Source: Nautilus pompilius (lineage: Eukaryota; Mollusca; Cephalopoda; Nautilida; Nautilidae). Taken from it: a stretch of DNA of 64,000 nucleotides. The translations under genes and the position numbers were made by a program. The stretch spans positions 185,510 to 249,509 of the forward strand of contig JACATO010001067.1 of NCBI GenBank assembly GCA_018389105.1, written 5' to 3'. Within the stretch, counting starts at the first letter, position 1. Each line of letters starts with the position of its first letter. Of this stretch, positions 1 to 28,205 are shown in pieces. The notes under the pieces were generated by a model. It made no database searches. It was not told the DNA's origin and worked only from the letters and a program-made list of their open reading frames with translations.

Positions 1-27
1 CATCCTCACTGAATCTGTCTACAGTTA

Positions 28-387
28 CAGATGATGTTGTTGTTGTTGTTGTTGTTGAGCGAGTTGGACTTTCGAACGAGGTTCTTTCAATGGCATCGCA
101 TCCCGTAAAGATAAGTGGCCTGTTCTCCGTCGAGTCCTCCTCGTTACTGAGAGATGTTCGTCGAGCCGACAAACGGCCCGGTCCCCCGACACCGTGGGCC
201 CCAAGGACCCGGGAGGTCTCTCTCACGTCGGACACCAAGGAGATGTCGTACAGCTGTTTCACACTATGGCGATCATCAGCGACAACTCTCCTCCGACCCC
301 AGCCTGGGATCGAACCCGGTACAGGAGCAACGGTCCCCTTACGGAGCTAACCCGCTACCACCTGCCCCACCGGGCCGGCAGATGATG
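28..387 (-). mobile_element. Complete tRNA-derived SINE with target-site duplication
   Basis: Read on the minus strand, the element starts near 378 with a tRNA-like head. It has a good polymerase III B box (GGTTCGATCCC, about 309-319) and a weaker A-box-like stretch upstream. A body of about 250 bp follows, and it ends in an (AAC)n tail seen on the + strand as TTG repeats at about 35-57. Both ends are bordered by the same 9 bases, CAGATGATG, at 28-36 and 379-387, as expected of target-primed insertion. The open frames here (90-350 and overlapping) are shadows of the SINE. The family name is not known to me. The unit is about 340 bp. Confidence 0.8.
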
Positions 388-3300
388 CTGTTCACAAATG
401 CAGGAATATGTTCTGCAATTTTAAAACAAACAGTTACTATTATTATTTTTTCTCTTAAAGTTTTGGATTTACTATTTCTTTAAGAATTTCTAGATTAGCA
501 ATTGGGTTAACTTAATAGTTGGGATTGCTTGAAAAGTTTCCATGCAATATGTAATCTGAATGTTCCTAATTTGTCAAACTGTGGTGGCCATTTAAATAGT
601 TTAGCTGGAAATTTCTAAATGATACCTAATTATTCTTTTAAATAATTTTGAACCTCAAAATTGGCTTTTTAGGTAGACAAAACCTGTGATTTGGCAGATA
701 TTATTTCTACAAAATAATAAGAATTAAATAGAATGAAAAGTAAATAGCATTTATTTTAAGTTAGTTTTGTCTGGTCAAGTCAAGATAAAATGGATATAAG
801 TCATGACAGCATGAATGATAGTATTGTAACTTGATAAATTTGATCATCTTTGGCAAGTTTATTTACAAAAAATTATAAGATTTAGAAAGAAACACAACCG
901 ACTTGTGAGAGACAATGTTTTTGGTTTCTGTTGTACTTGGCAAAGTAATGCATGGCCTGCCCGCAATTTAAAGTCAGTGCCTGCCCATTTGAATTATGGA
1001 AGAGGAATGATGCACTTTCGTGTATAATATGACAAAGATAAATCTGTATAGCATTGACTCAGTAGTAGGCTATTGGACTAATAGGATCAAGGGCCTGATT
1101 TCGAGTCTCTCAAGGGACCAGCTTGATATGACCATCTTTGCATGGTTTCATCTCACTCTTCTTCATCAGCCAGCCTCATGGGCTTTTTTTTTTTTTTTTT
1201 TTACAGCCAAAGATTGAAGAAATTCCCTGATTCCCTGACAAAGTTGGAAGTGTTGGGCTTTTAAAGCTATGTTTTCTCACTGAGGGTGCCTTGTAGACAG
1301 CAATATACACAAGAAGAAAAACTGTATAGCTGTAAAATAAATGGTGATCCTTTGCATCAAAGAATTTACGAGGACAAAGAGTTAATTACATCTTTAGCCA
1401 AAAAATAAAAGTAAATCAATAAAAAATTTTTTTTTCCTGTCATCAGTTTAAAGCTATTTCCTTCTTCACTGTCTGACTGCATTGCCACAGAGAAAGTAGC
1501 TAATGTCTCCCTTATGAGATGCTAACACACCATTATACATATTGAGAGAGAGAGAGATGTTCATCAGTGAATGCCAGAAAATGTGCTGCTGTTCCAAAGG
1601 TGCACAGTAGTAGGTGCTGAATAAAATTTTATTTATGCAGATATTTGAATTTCTCCATATATTCAGCAGATGTCTATTCAGAGATATCTCTGAAGCTTTA
1701 GAGTTAATTGCACCCACTTACAAGCTGATTCCTTCAACAGCAGGGGATGGTAAATGGACTTCACTGTTTGAAAGTAGAACTGCTGCTCATTTCCCCCACC
1801 CCAAACAGAAAAAAAAAAAAAAACACAAGGAATAAATATCCATGGTAATGCTTCTAAGAAAATTACATTTAGAATTTACTTTCTCTGCTTCAGAAAATTA
1901 CAAAATTTGGCATTTCGATGTAGAGAGAAATGTAAAGGTTGGTTCCGTTGCCGTGGGGTTTTTAACGTATGTGAAAATTGCTGGAACTTTTTTTGGGTGA
2001 CAGCAGCATGGGCTGTGTGTTTGGATTTCCGACCACCTCTTGCCTGTAAGCCTTGCTCGCTAAGAGGGTCTTCACCGTGGATGCCCAGTGGAGCATGTAA
2101 AATTCTTTGTGGGGTGGTCCAGTAGCTCTTACAGCGGAGAAAGTTGATGTATCTGGATAAAATCTGCACAGCCTAGCTGGTTCGCAAAAATTGAGGCCAG
2201 CAGAGCAACAACCTGAACCAATGTCAGGAACAACAGGAAACAACTGCAACCATGGCAAATGAGTATATGCTATGTTAACCCACTGCCAGTCAAAAGAAAA
2301 CAAAACCAAAAAAAAAAATTGTTCATTAATTGTTAGGGTATTGTCCATCTTATTTTTGCAGAAGATAACATTTATTCTATGGAATTTTGTTTTTTCATCA
2401 ATTGTATGAAAAAAAATCAATAAACAAACAGCTTTTGGTATTAAAAAAGGAGAGAGTTGATGGCAGTGATGAAGGGTTAGTTTCCTTTCAGTTTTAGCTG
2501 AGATTTGCAAGTTTTTGATTAAGTTTCTTCAGTGCGCCATCTTAGATCCTCTAATGGCAGTCTGTCTTTAAGCAGACTCCATGAAAACTATGACTTCAAA
2601 AGCAAAACAAATATTGTCTCTCTGCACTAGATCTGGTGAATGCAGAAACAGTAAGAAAATCACAGTTGATAAGTGCACGCACGCTTGAAAGAAGAAAAAT
2701 TCCATTTGAACATCATCTGGACAAGAATTTCTGGGTCCCTACAAACAAAGGGAGATTATTATCACTACTATTAAAAAAGAAAAAATATTTCCAGAGTTAT
2801 TAAATTTTGTACGTGCCCAAAGCATTTATTTATATAGAATCTTGCTATCTTTCTTTGTTTTAAATGGTGCTATTTTGTATTCTTAAGATTTCATTTCACC
2901 TTTTAAATTAATTATGCAATTATACTACATGAAACCCTGCTGATACAAACTGCTGTTTGTGGTGGCTATTCTCTCTACTTCACTGTCAATTTCCGTCAGC
3001 CATTTTGTCATTATTAAAAGATTATTATTATACTACTGTCTTGTACACAAAAAGAAAAGAAAAAAATATTAATTAGGCTTTTTTTGTTGTTGTTGTTAAA
3101 ATATAAAACTAATATCATTTATCCAGTAAAATGGTAACAAACATCTTGTTAAATTTTTGTAAGACCTAACTGTGCTTAGTATTGCTATCTCTCTATTAGT
3201 TTACATTAATGTTAAATTCTCCACTATAAAAATTATCTTGTTGAAAGGCTGTGGCTCTTTTATCCAATAAATTGTGCGTAATTATTCTCTGTACCAGTTG

Positions 3301-6300
3301 ACCCCCACCCCCCTTGGTATTTTCATGGTTCTTACCATCATTGGTCTTCCATTTTCTCTTCGGGTAATTTTAAATACCGATGACCAGCTGAGCATATCTG
3401 CGGTATCAGTTTGGCCTGATCCCACAATCCGTTTGGTTCCATGTGTTGGTTTTGGGAAAAACTGACCAGCTTTCTGAAACCACCAACATCCATTTGTCTT
3501 CCAACAGTGATCACCATAGGTTCTACTCAGTGACAGGTTATTGATCAGTCCTTGTTGAGGTGACATGGGGTTTGTGAGGTTTATCCACAACATTGTTTAT
3601 GGAGCTCATGAAATTTCCCACCACATTGCAAAAAGACCTAAACCATCTGTTAGTGACCTCGGCATATTTATTGCCAGTTCCGATATTACCCAGCAGCATC
3701 ACTTCACAGACTTTAGAATATTCAGTATTTACTATAACAACAACAAAAATTAGGCTTTCCATTAAAATGTTTAGAATTTAATAAATTTTAATCATCTTAT
3801 TTTCTTCTGCTATGATGATTCCCACCCCTCATTTAAATTTGTTAATTACAATGTAGGTTCAATAATAAACATATCTCCAACAAAGGTTAAAGGTCATTTG
3901 ACATCAAGTAATGACTAGATCTTTAAGGAAATGCTTAGCAATGGCAAAAAAAATTTCTTGGAGATATTAGTCATTTACTTGTTAACCCTTTTTTAACAGT
4001 TTTCATAATCTGCATAAATCATGTGTAGAAGAATTAGCTTTGACTTAATATGATTTAAATTTTAGTGAAATGAAGAAAAAACGTGAGAACGAAACTAATC
4101 ACATACAAAAACGACGACAACAAATTAAGGGAAACTGGTCAATTCCATGTGCAAGTAGGGATTCTGGAAAGCATTTTAGTAATTCTATATAATAAGGAAT
4201 TCACAGCCACGTTGGTTGAAGATGGTATCAAAGACATAGGCTATGTGCCATTGATGATTGATCATAGCACTATGTTTGCTCAGATGCTGACGCAGGGTTG
4301 CGGCCATCTAGCATACATGCTAAAGAAGAATGGTGCCTTTAACCAGCCCCCCCCCAAAAATGGCTGCTGAGCATCCATCCACAGATACAGGCTGATTGTA
4401 GCCAGAATGTGTAGTTCTATTCAGAAGTACTGCAATGTTACAGGGTTGCCCTGTTACATCATTGCATTACATTGCCTTTTCTGATAGCACACACAAGTTC
4501 TCCCCAGAAAATATTTCCAGACTGGTGCCAAACTCGCATTTTTGTACTTATTGATATAACTTTTCCCAAAACAAGTTTCAAAGTGGTTTGAATAACTGCA
4601 TTTATGTTTTGAATCTGTATCCAGTCTGATGAGTGGATTCAGACATTGACAGTGACTCAATTGATTCTGGACTGAGAGGGGGGTTGGTTTTCTCCTATTC
4701 TGAGTGCTTTCCTTGCAAAATCGAGTATTGATTAAGATTTTTGTTTTAAATGCATGTAAGGAATCACACACAAACATAAATAGTTGATTGAATGCAGGGC
4801 GTCTCACCTGTGTGTCGTTATACAAACCAGTCATTGAGAAAACAGCAACAGGATGCAGTGAGGCAATTCAAAATGGTGGACCTTCATTACTATGCAACTC
4901 TTAAACAATTCACTCAATTGAAAGTTGTGCTTTAGGACCAAGAAATGTTACCCGCTGAATGTGTAACTTGCTTTCTCAAGATCTCGACATGGCGCTGTGT
5001 TTGGAGTATCATGGTGTAGTACTGTGCCAGAACCCTGATCTCAGAAGTATTTGCTATCTTTCACCATAACAGTCTCCTACACCCTGCACATTTTCCAAAA
5101 AAATAACAGTTGGTTTTAAGGCGAGCCATTTGTTTCCTCCACTGTGTATATGAGGTTCTTCATCCCCTGCTACTGATGTGGGGACTACATCCAATAACTT
5201 TCATTGTGATGTCATTTCTCTTTGTCAATATTTTGCATAAGTATGTGATATGTTAATTCTTTTGGGAGGGGAGTTATCATGAAATAGTATATGGCAACGT
5301 GTAGTTATGAAACAACTTCAGCATATATCAGACAGTTATCTATCTAGGAAAACTTTATTAGATGTTCTTATGATTTCTGATTCTGTTGGGGGAAATATTG
5401 GCTACATTGGAAGGATCTCTCCAAATCATTTGACATTTTTGGTTTTAAATTGAAAGTCCTATGTTTGCACTTTTAGCTTAGCTTCATGTTTGCTCATTCA
5501 GATTTTGGTTAATTATTTTCTTTAAGATAAGTATTCATATTTATTTTTCTATTTAGTTTAGAGGAGCAAGTTTCAACTTTGATTCAGTGAACTTGCAAAA
5601 CCACATGTAGTCAAACCTGTTGGCTGCCCTGAGTCGTTGCTGTAATGATCTGCTTACGAAGACCACCTGTCTGTAAAGGCTGCAGCAGTTGATTATTAAA
5701 ATGTATCAAGAGTTAGAGGCAAAACAAAGATGGACAGGAAATATTTCTACTTATGATGATTTTTTTTTCTCATTGTTTCTCTTTGTTTTTGAAAAAAACA
5801 TTCTGACAAACACAGACTGCTATGTGGGATCTTTACCTGTTTGTAAAAGTCCATCATTTGACCATAATCCAAAATATTCCATTGATATTTGCTGTCAAAA
5901 AAAATCTGTTCTCCAAGGACCAGTTTAGGAACTCAGAGCAGTGGTGTCTGTAAACAGCAATAACCCATATATAAGACTATTTGTTTAAAAATCCCCTGAT
6001 GTTTTAAATGTTAGAGGGACTCCCCCTACACACACACACAAGCAAGACATCATTGAAATTTTATTTTGATCTTTAAGCTTTGAAGATCAACACTTTGTGC
6101 TTCTGAACTCTTTTGAGGTGAGAGTATAAAAAACAGTCGTGTCTGAATCCGTACAAACACTTTAAAATCCACCATCTTGAGCAACTATGAGGTGCAGCCT
6201 AGCATCTGTGCATGATTGAAAAGTATCAAAAATTTTGACGACCTAAAATTCCCTAGGATTAAATGGTGGTAGATTTATTACAAAACATGATTTATGAAGT

Positions 6301-6684
6301 CATTATCCAAAGGATCCAATGGAAATTAACTTCAAGAAATGACGGTATCTTTTAAGCTAGCTTGGTTTGTTTGGTATCCTTATTATCATAAACAGAGATA
6401 GGAATTTAAATTTTGTTACATCTTCATTAGCATAAACATTTCAAATTTTTGCAAAGAAAATGTGATTACTAAATTCATGAAAGGGAAATTTACAGAGCAA
6501 AATATCTTTCCATCATTTTTTAAATTATTTTCCAGTTCTGCAGTTTGAGATGCTGCTTTTTAGTGGGATTTTTAATTGCATTTTTAACAGAAATGTAACA
6601 ATAATAATAACGGTATTAATAGTGGTTGCTAAAACTTTAAGAGACATATTGATTATTTCCATTTTTTATTGCTTTTGTTTCCAG
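388..6684. other. AT-rich noncoding stretch upstream of the first visible CPOX exon
   Basis: I see no recognisable gene. The stretch is AT-rich and CpG-poor with poly-A/T runs. It probably contains the intron or 5' flank of CPOX, because the N-terminal exon must lie upstream of 6685. I found no start exon with a mitochondrial targeting sequence. The longest frame, 1962-2510 minus (182 residues), and the frame 4083-4370 plus resemble nothing I recognise. Confidence 0.5.
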
Positions 6685-23278
<16,594 letters not shown>

Positions 23279-23406
23279 GTGTTTATAATTTCTCTCTCTG
23301 CCTCAAATTACTTTTAGAACTAGAGATGTTGACATTTGTTGAGACTTTGGTATATATATATATATATTTTTTTTATTATTATTATTATTATTACTCTTAT
23401 ACGAAC

Positions 23407-23412
23407 AATAAA
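23407..23412 (+). terminator. Possible poly(A) signal of CPOX
   Basis: AATAAA lies about 130 bases after the CPOX stop codon, within an AT-rich tail. It suggests a short 3' UTR. No transcript evidence is available. Confidence 0.5.
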
Positions 23413-25318
23413 AAATTATTTTATGTCTCCAAGCAATTTTCTCTTCTTTTCTCTAAATATTTTATCAGAAACTATGAACAAAAAAAGAATAGGAATAACT
23501 GGGACGACTGACCAAAGGTAGGTGAGGATTTCCTTCCTTTTGTTTTGGATGCATTGGAAAATCCTTCACTACTTAACTGGGGGTGGGACTGTAATTAGGA
23601 GAGTTGTTCGCTGGATGTAGAAATAGAACATAACTGAATGTTTATTCAAGTTTTTTAAATACTCAGTACTAATGTGAAATAAAATTAATTTTCAGAAGTA
23701 TTAACTTTTAAAATATATATATATTATATATTTTAATAGTAATACGGATGAAATTTGGAAACTCAGTAGTTATCTCCATTTTTTTAGAGAGAGAGAGAGA
23801 GTCCTATAGAATTCCCTGATAATTGTCTTATTTAGCAGCGTCATTCGAGTTATCTCCCTTAGTATTGATTGTTTGACACCGATGGGTTGAATAGATTATT
23901 AACCATGGTGACAAATAGATGCTGTATTTCATACACAGAATTAGGTATTAAAAAAAGATCATTTATTTCATTTATTATAATTTCATGATTTTTTAATAGA
24001 TAGACATCTCTGGTTTAAGATTTTGTAAAGAGAAGAAAAACTTTTTTTTCCATCACTTGTTTTGAGCTAATTTTAAGAACTTTCTCTGTTGTCGGATTTT
24101 TGCCATCATGTAGGTAAAATACAATAACTCCTTATAGCACATTCTGTCTCTCATTTGCAGCTGAGAATCATCTCACTCTATAATAGTGCACTGGCAGCCA
24201 TAATTGTGGAGTGAGTAACCAATGGAATATCTATCCCATCTCTCATGCTTAAACCAAACAAACCTTTGTCGGATAATAATATTTTTTTCTTTCAATAAAA
24301 TCTTTTGCTAAGTTAATTTGGTGATGAGTCCACAAGTCCAAGTGAGTGTCTTTATAGTTTTCGCATGTATATTTTGTTCGAACACCTGCCCACATCGGCA
24401 GGTAAGGAATCCACCAGAAGAACTCCCTCTGGTGACAGCGCAGGGTTAGAGTTACTCAGCCTCTCACTGTTTACCATACATGATGTTTTTGACAAATATT
24501 CACTCAACAGATTTTAGAGCCAATTAGCCGTTCATTTTTGTGTTCATGAATGAAATAGCAGGGACGCATCTCTCCCCCATCTCTCTCTCTGTTTTCTTGA
24601 GCATTTCCCCTAAATATGATATTTGAAGATGTTTAACACATTTTTGCATATTTATAGTTTGCGAGGTTACCATGGCAACCATGCATAAAAAGAGTTGTAA
24701 GCCCCGACATTTTCATTTAAATACCAAAATATCATATAACATTCCTTCTAGGCTGCTTCAAAATGTCAGATTGCAGTATCTCTCAGAAGACCGCTTAAAT
24801 CTCCCTTCGCCCATCATCAAATAATTAGAGAAATGTTTCCATAATGCACTTCTGCACCCCACCAAAATTTTAATTTCAGCTGCTACTGCTGCTTCTGAAT
24901 GAATGGCTATCTTTACTTCATCTTTAATCACTGTCTTAAAAAAACCAAAAGGTCATTTTTACATTGCATTTATTATCTTTCAAATTTAATGCATCTAAAT
25001 GTCAAGGATAGATGGTTATTTTTAGTTTTTTCCATTGATTAAAGATGAAGTAAAACTTGAGGAGAGTTGTGTTCCTTACAATGAGTTTTTCCGGCTGTTG
25101 CCCTTTACTTGAGTTTTCTCAGGCATTACGGGAATGTTTTCTTACTTATCCATATTCCATCTAAATTTTCATCCAATCCATGCACCTGCAACAGTGAAAA
25201 TCTACTGGAAATCTGAATTGCTACGGACAGGAGCAGACTTGAACTGTTAAATGTTCCCTCAGTCAGTAAGCACTAAGCCATTCATACATTTGTATGGGCA
25301 GCCCAACCTGATGGCTCA
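23413..25318. other. AT-rich intergenic DNA after CPOX
   Basis: I see no gene here. There are AT-alternating runs near 23710 and a copy of AGTTATCTCCCTT near 23848. Confidence 0.6.
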
Positions 25319-25341
25319 ATCTATCTCTCTCCATATATCTT

Positions 25342-25373
<32 letters not shown>

Positions 25374-25391
25374 GCTCTCTCTCTCTCTCCA

Positions 25392-25430
<39 letters not shown>

Positions 25431-25459
25431 CATCTCTCTCTCCATCTCTCTCTCTCTCT

Positions 25460-25490
<31 letters not shown>

Positions 25491-25550
25491 CATCTCTCCT
25501 CTCTCTCTCTCTCTCTCTCACTCTCTCTCTCTCAATTTCTCCATCTCACA
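25319..25550. repeat. CT-rich microsatellite block 1
   Basis: About 230 bp of nearly pure CT dinucleotides are interrupted by CCAT, so the unit alternates CTCTCT and CCATCT. The Ser/Leu-rich and Arg/Glu-rich frames over it are artefacts of the repeat. Confidence 0.97.
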
Positions 25551-28150
25551 CACACAAATGAAAATTTGAAGATTCTATGATAAATAAATAGATGCCCACA
25601 AACAGAGACACCTACATTCTCTTTCTGCTCATATAGTATCCAAACAAACATAACCTATAGAACCAATGTTAGCTAAGAAAATACCTGTCGTGTCATAGAC
25701 TCAAGGCCCTTCATTTTCAGTTTATATTTTTGTTTTTTCCTGGAAATTTATCAGTGTTTATTACAACAACAAAAACAGGTGAAAATCAGTGCTATAAAAT
25801 AAATAATAATTTATCTGAGTAAATATCAGGGTTTATTTTGGTGATAGACATAAGTCGACTGTCGCTTTGATAACAAAACTTCATTGTAGACCTTAAAACA
25901 TTGTATGGTACATCTGAGTTTAGGAAAAACAATAAGTCTGATATGAAATAGATGAACTGTATTTGGACACTAAACCAGCTTAGTATAATTCCCAGAAGTC
26001 CTGCATAGTGCAGCAGCATCTTTCCCAAGACTCTCCACATCAGCTGAGCCAGGTGGGTGACTGAGGATGCAACAAGCAGCATGTTGGAAAGTTTTTGCAG
26101 TGGGAATACCAGAATTCAAGAGGAGTGATGATGCAGTCTAAGGTCAGCATTGTTATGCATTCCTGGAATTTTTCTTTCAGTTTAGCACTTCTTTCACCAT
26201 GATCCACAAAGGGAGGAACTATACGATTATATCCTGTGAATTTGTCGGCTGAAGCGACAGCGTTCAAACAGCACAGTGACTTTCCAGGATGACGATTCTT
26301 TGCGAAAAGCCTCGGAAGACATATTGTGAATGACAGTAGCTTTTCACTTCTTTGACCATTCATGAAAAGAGAGTTTCCTGCTCACCAACTGGCAGCATGG
26401 GACAGGAAAAGATGGTGGTTTTTTTTTTGTTTTTTCTGGAATCTCCCCATATTTACAGAGACATTGTTAACCAGAACGCCACACACACCTGTATTGGAGA
26501 ATGCTGCGTCCAATGAACAACAGGATTCCCAGTTTTTTGAGCTTCATGTACTGGCTGAAGAATTTCGATGAGGAATTTGACCTTTGTACAGGAGCTTAGC
26601 CTTGTTTCTTGTACAGCTGGTTGGATTTTCAGCTTTCCCACTGCTGAACTCTATGGGATCTGAAAGCCGCTCCCTGCCTTCAAGACACACTCAGCAGCCA
26701 AATGATGACTGAGCCGCCATCTTGTCGGTCCAACTCCAGTCGGAGATGCTGCATTCTAATGCAGTTTCCTCGGAAACGTTGTGGAAAAGGCTTTTTGCAT
26801 CGTTCAAAAACTGCACCGGATTAAGCCGGAAACAAAGGGCCCAGACTGTAGTATAATATCCGGGAGAAGGAAGTTGGTAAACCCTAAAGTCCCAGAAGAC
26901 CCGTCGAGGGCATTCCCAAACGTGTTCATGCAAACAGACTGCCAAAGTTGGATGGGTTCGATCTGTTCCATGCATTGACTTGGTATTCGACAAAATCGTG
27001 GAAATCTCCACTCGGACTCCAAAATTTAATTAGAGAAATTGAGATGCTATGCCTACCCAACACACACACACGCGCGTGTTTACTAGAAGTAGGTGCTGCT
27101 ACTTGTACCCGCTTGCTATTCCAAACACCTTCTCCTTAAGACGTTCCCTCTTCGGAAATTCCGATAGCCTTTATTTCCTCTCGCCTAACAACTCCGCCGT
27201 CATATGTGCGTCATTCAGAAAAGGCATATTTTTTACATGCTTATCTCTCTCCGGTAATTTCAGAAGAAGACGCTTGTGCTTCTACAGAGGGAGGCGGGAG
27301 GAAATGAACAGCCCCCCCCTTTCTCTAAAGTGGCTGCTTTTATTTATGCAGATATCTTTGATGTGCGGGTAATCGCGTTTGATTCAGGGAGATGGCGCAC
27401 TCTTGGACGCATAGATAAGGAGGTAAATTTACTTACGGAGCTCTCTGGGAAGAGAAGGCGGGGGGAATGGATATTGCTGATACGGAAATTAACTCTGACC
27501 ACACCTTAGCCAGACATTCGTGCGCGAGAAACGGAGTATAACAGAAAGGGGCTTTGGAGGAGACTGGATGCGGCCGTCTTTCAGTGTAGGAAATTATCCC
27601 TATGTTCCGACCGCTGCTTTTGAACAACCGGGGTCTCGGGGTGGTGGCAGACTTTCCAAATCGGCGCTTCCAGGTGACCAGGCTTCTTCTGACCGGAGGC
27701 GAGGCCCCAGAGTAGAAACCGACAGTTTTCCGGGGTCTCCTCCTCCCGCCGAGATGCTGGCCGTTTTACCTGGAAGAGCAGGTGAAAAACTTTCGAGTGT
27801 GTCCCGGGGAAATAAGAGCCAGGAAAAGCGACGCTTCACCTGTCTTGCGAACGCTGATGAATTGATGAATGCTTTTGTTATCTGACACCTGAAGATCTCG
27901 GATCTCCCAGCCCTAACCTGCGCCCACCCGGCTTCTTTCTGAAGTCAGCTTCGGCCTCGCTGTTTCCTTACAGAGTCCTCCTGGCGATGAACCCTCTCCC
28001 GACCATCTTTACGCATACTTCAGCCTCTAACGGACGGCACTGATATCTGTATCAATACTTAGCTTGGCGTCTCGATCTTCTCTTACCTGTTCATAACTGT
28101 CGCGAAATCCCTTGAGAGCTTTTAATTCATTAATCGCCTTTTAGGTAATC
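25551..28150. other. Intergenic DNA spanning the CpG transition
   Basis: I recognise no gene. Minus-strand frames at 26040-26363 and 26691-27011 are moderately long but match nothing I know. From about 26.2 kb onward CpG becomes common, while the preceding 26 kb is CpG-poor. Confidence 0.5.
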
Positions 28151-28156
28151 GTTTTA

Positions 28157-28158
28157 AA

Positions 28159-28205
<47 letters not shown>
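28157..28205. repeat. (AAT)n microsatellite
   Basis: About fifteen perfect AAT units lie in intergenic DNA. Confidence 0.95.

Noticed and set aside
1962-2510. 182-residue frame on the minus strand, the longest in the window
   Set aside because: No recognisable domain. It runs across AT-rich DNA with a T-run, overlaps a + frame, and has no splice or promoter context.
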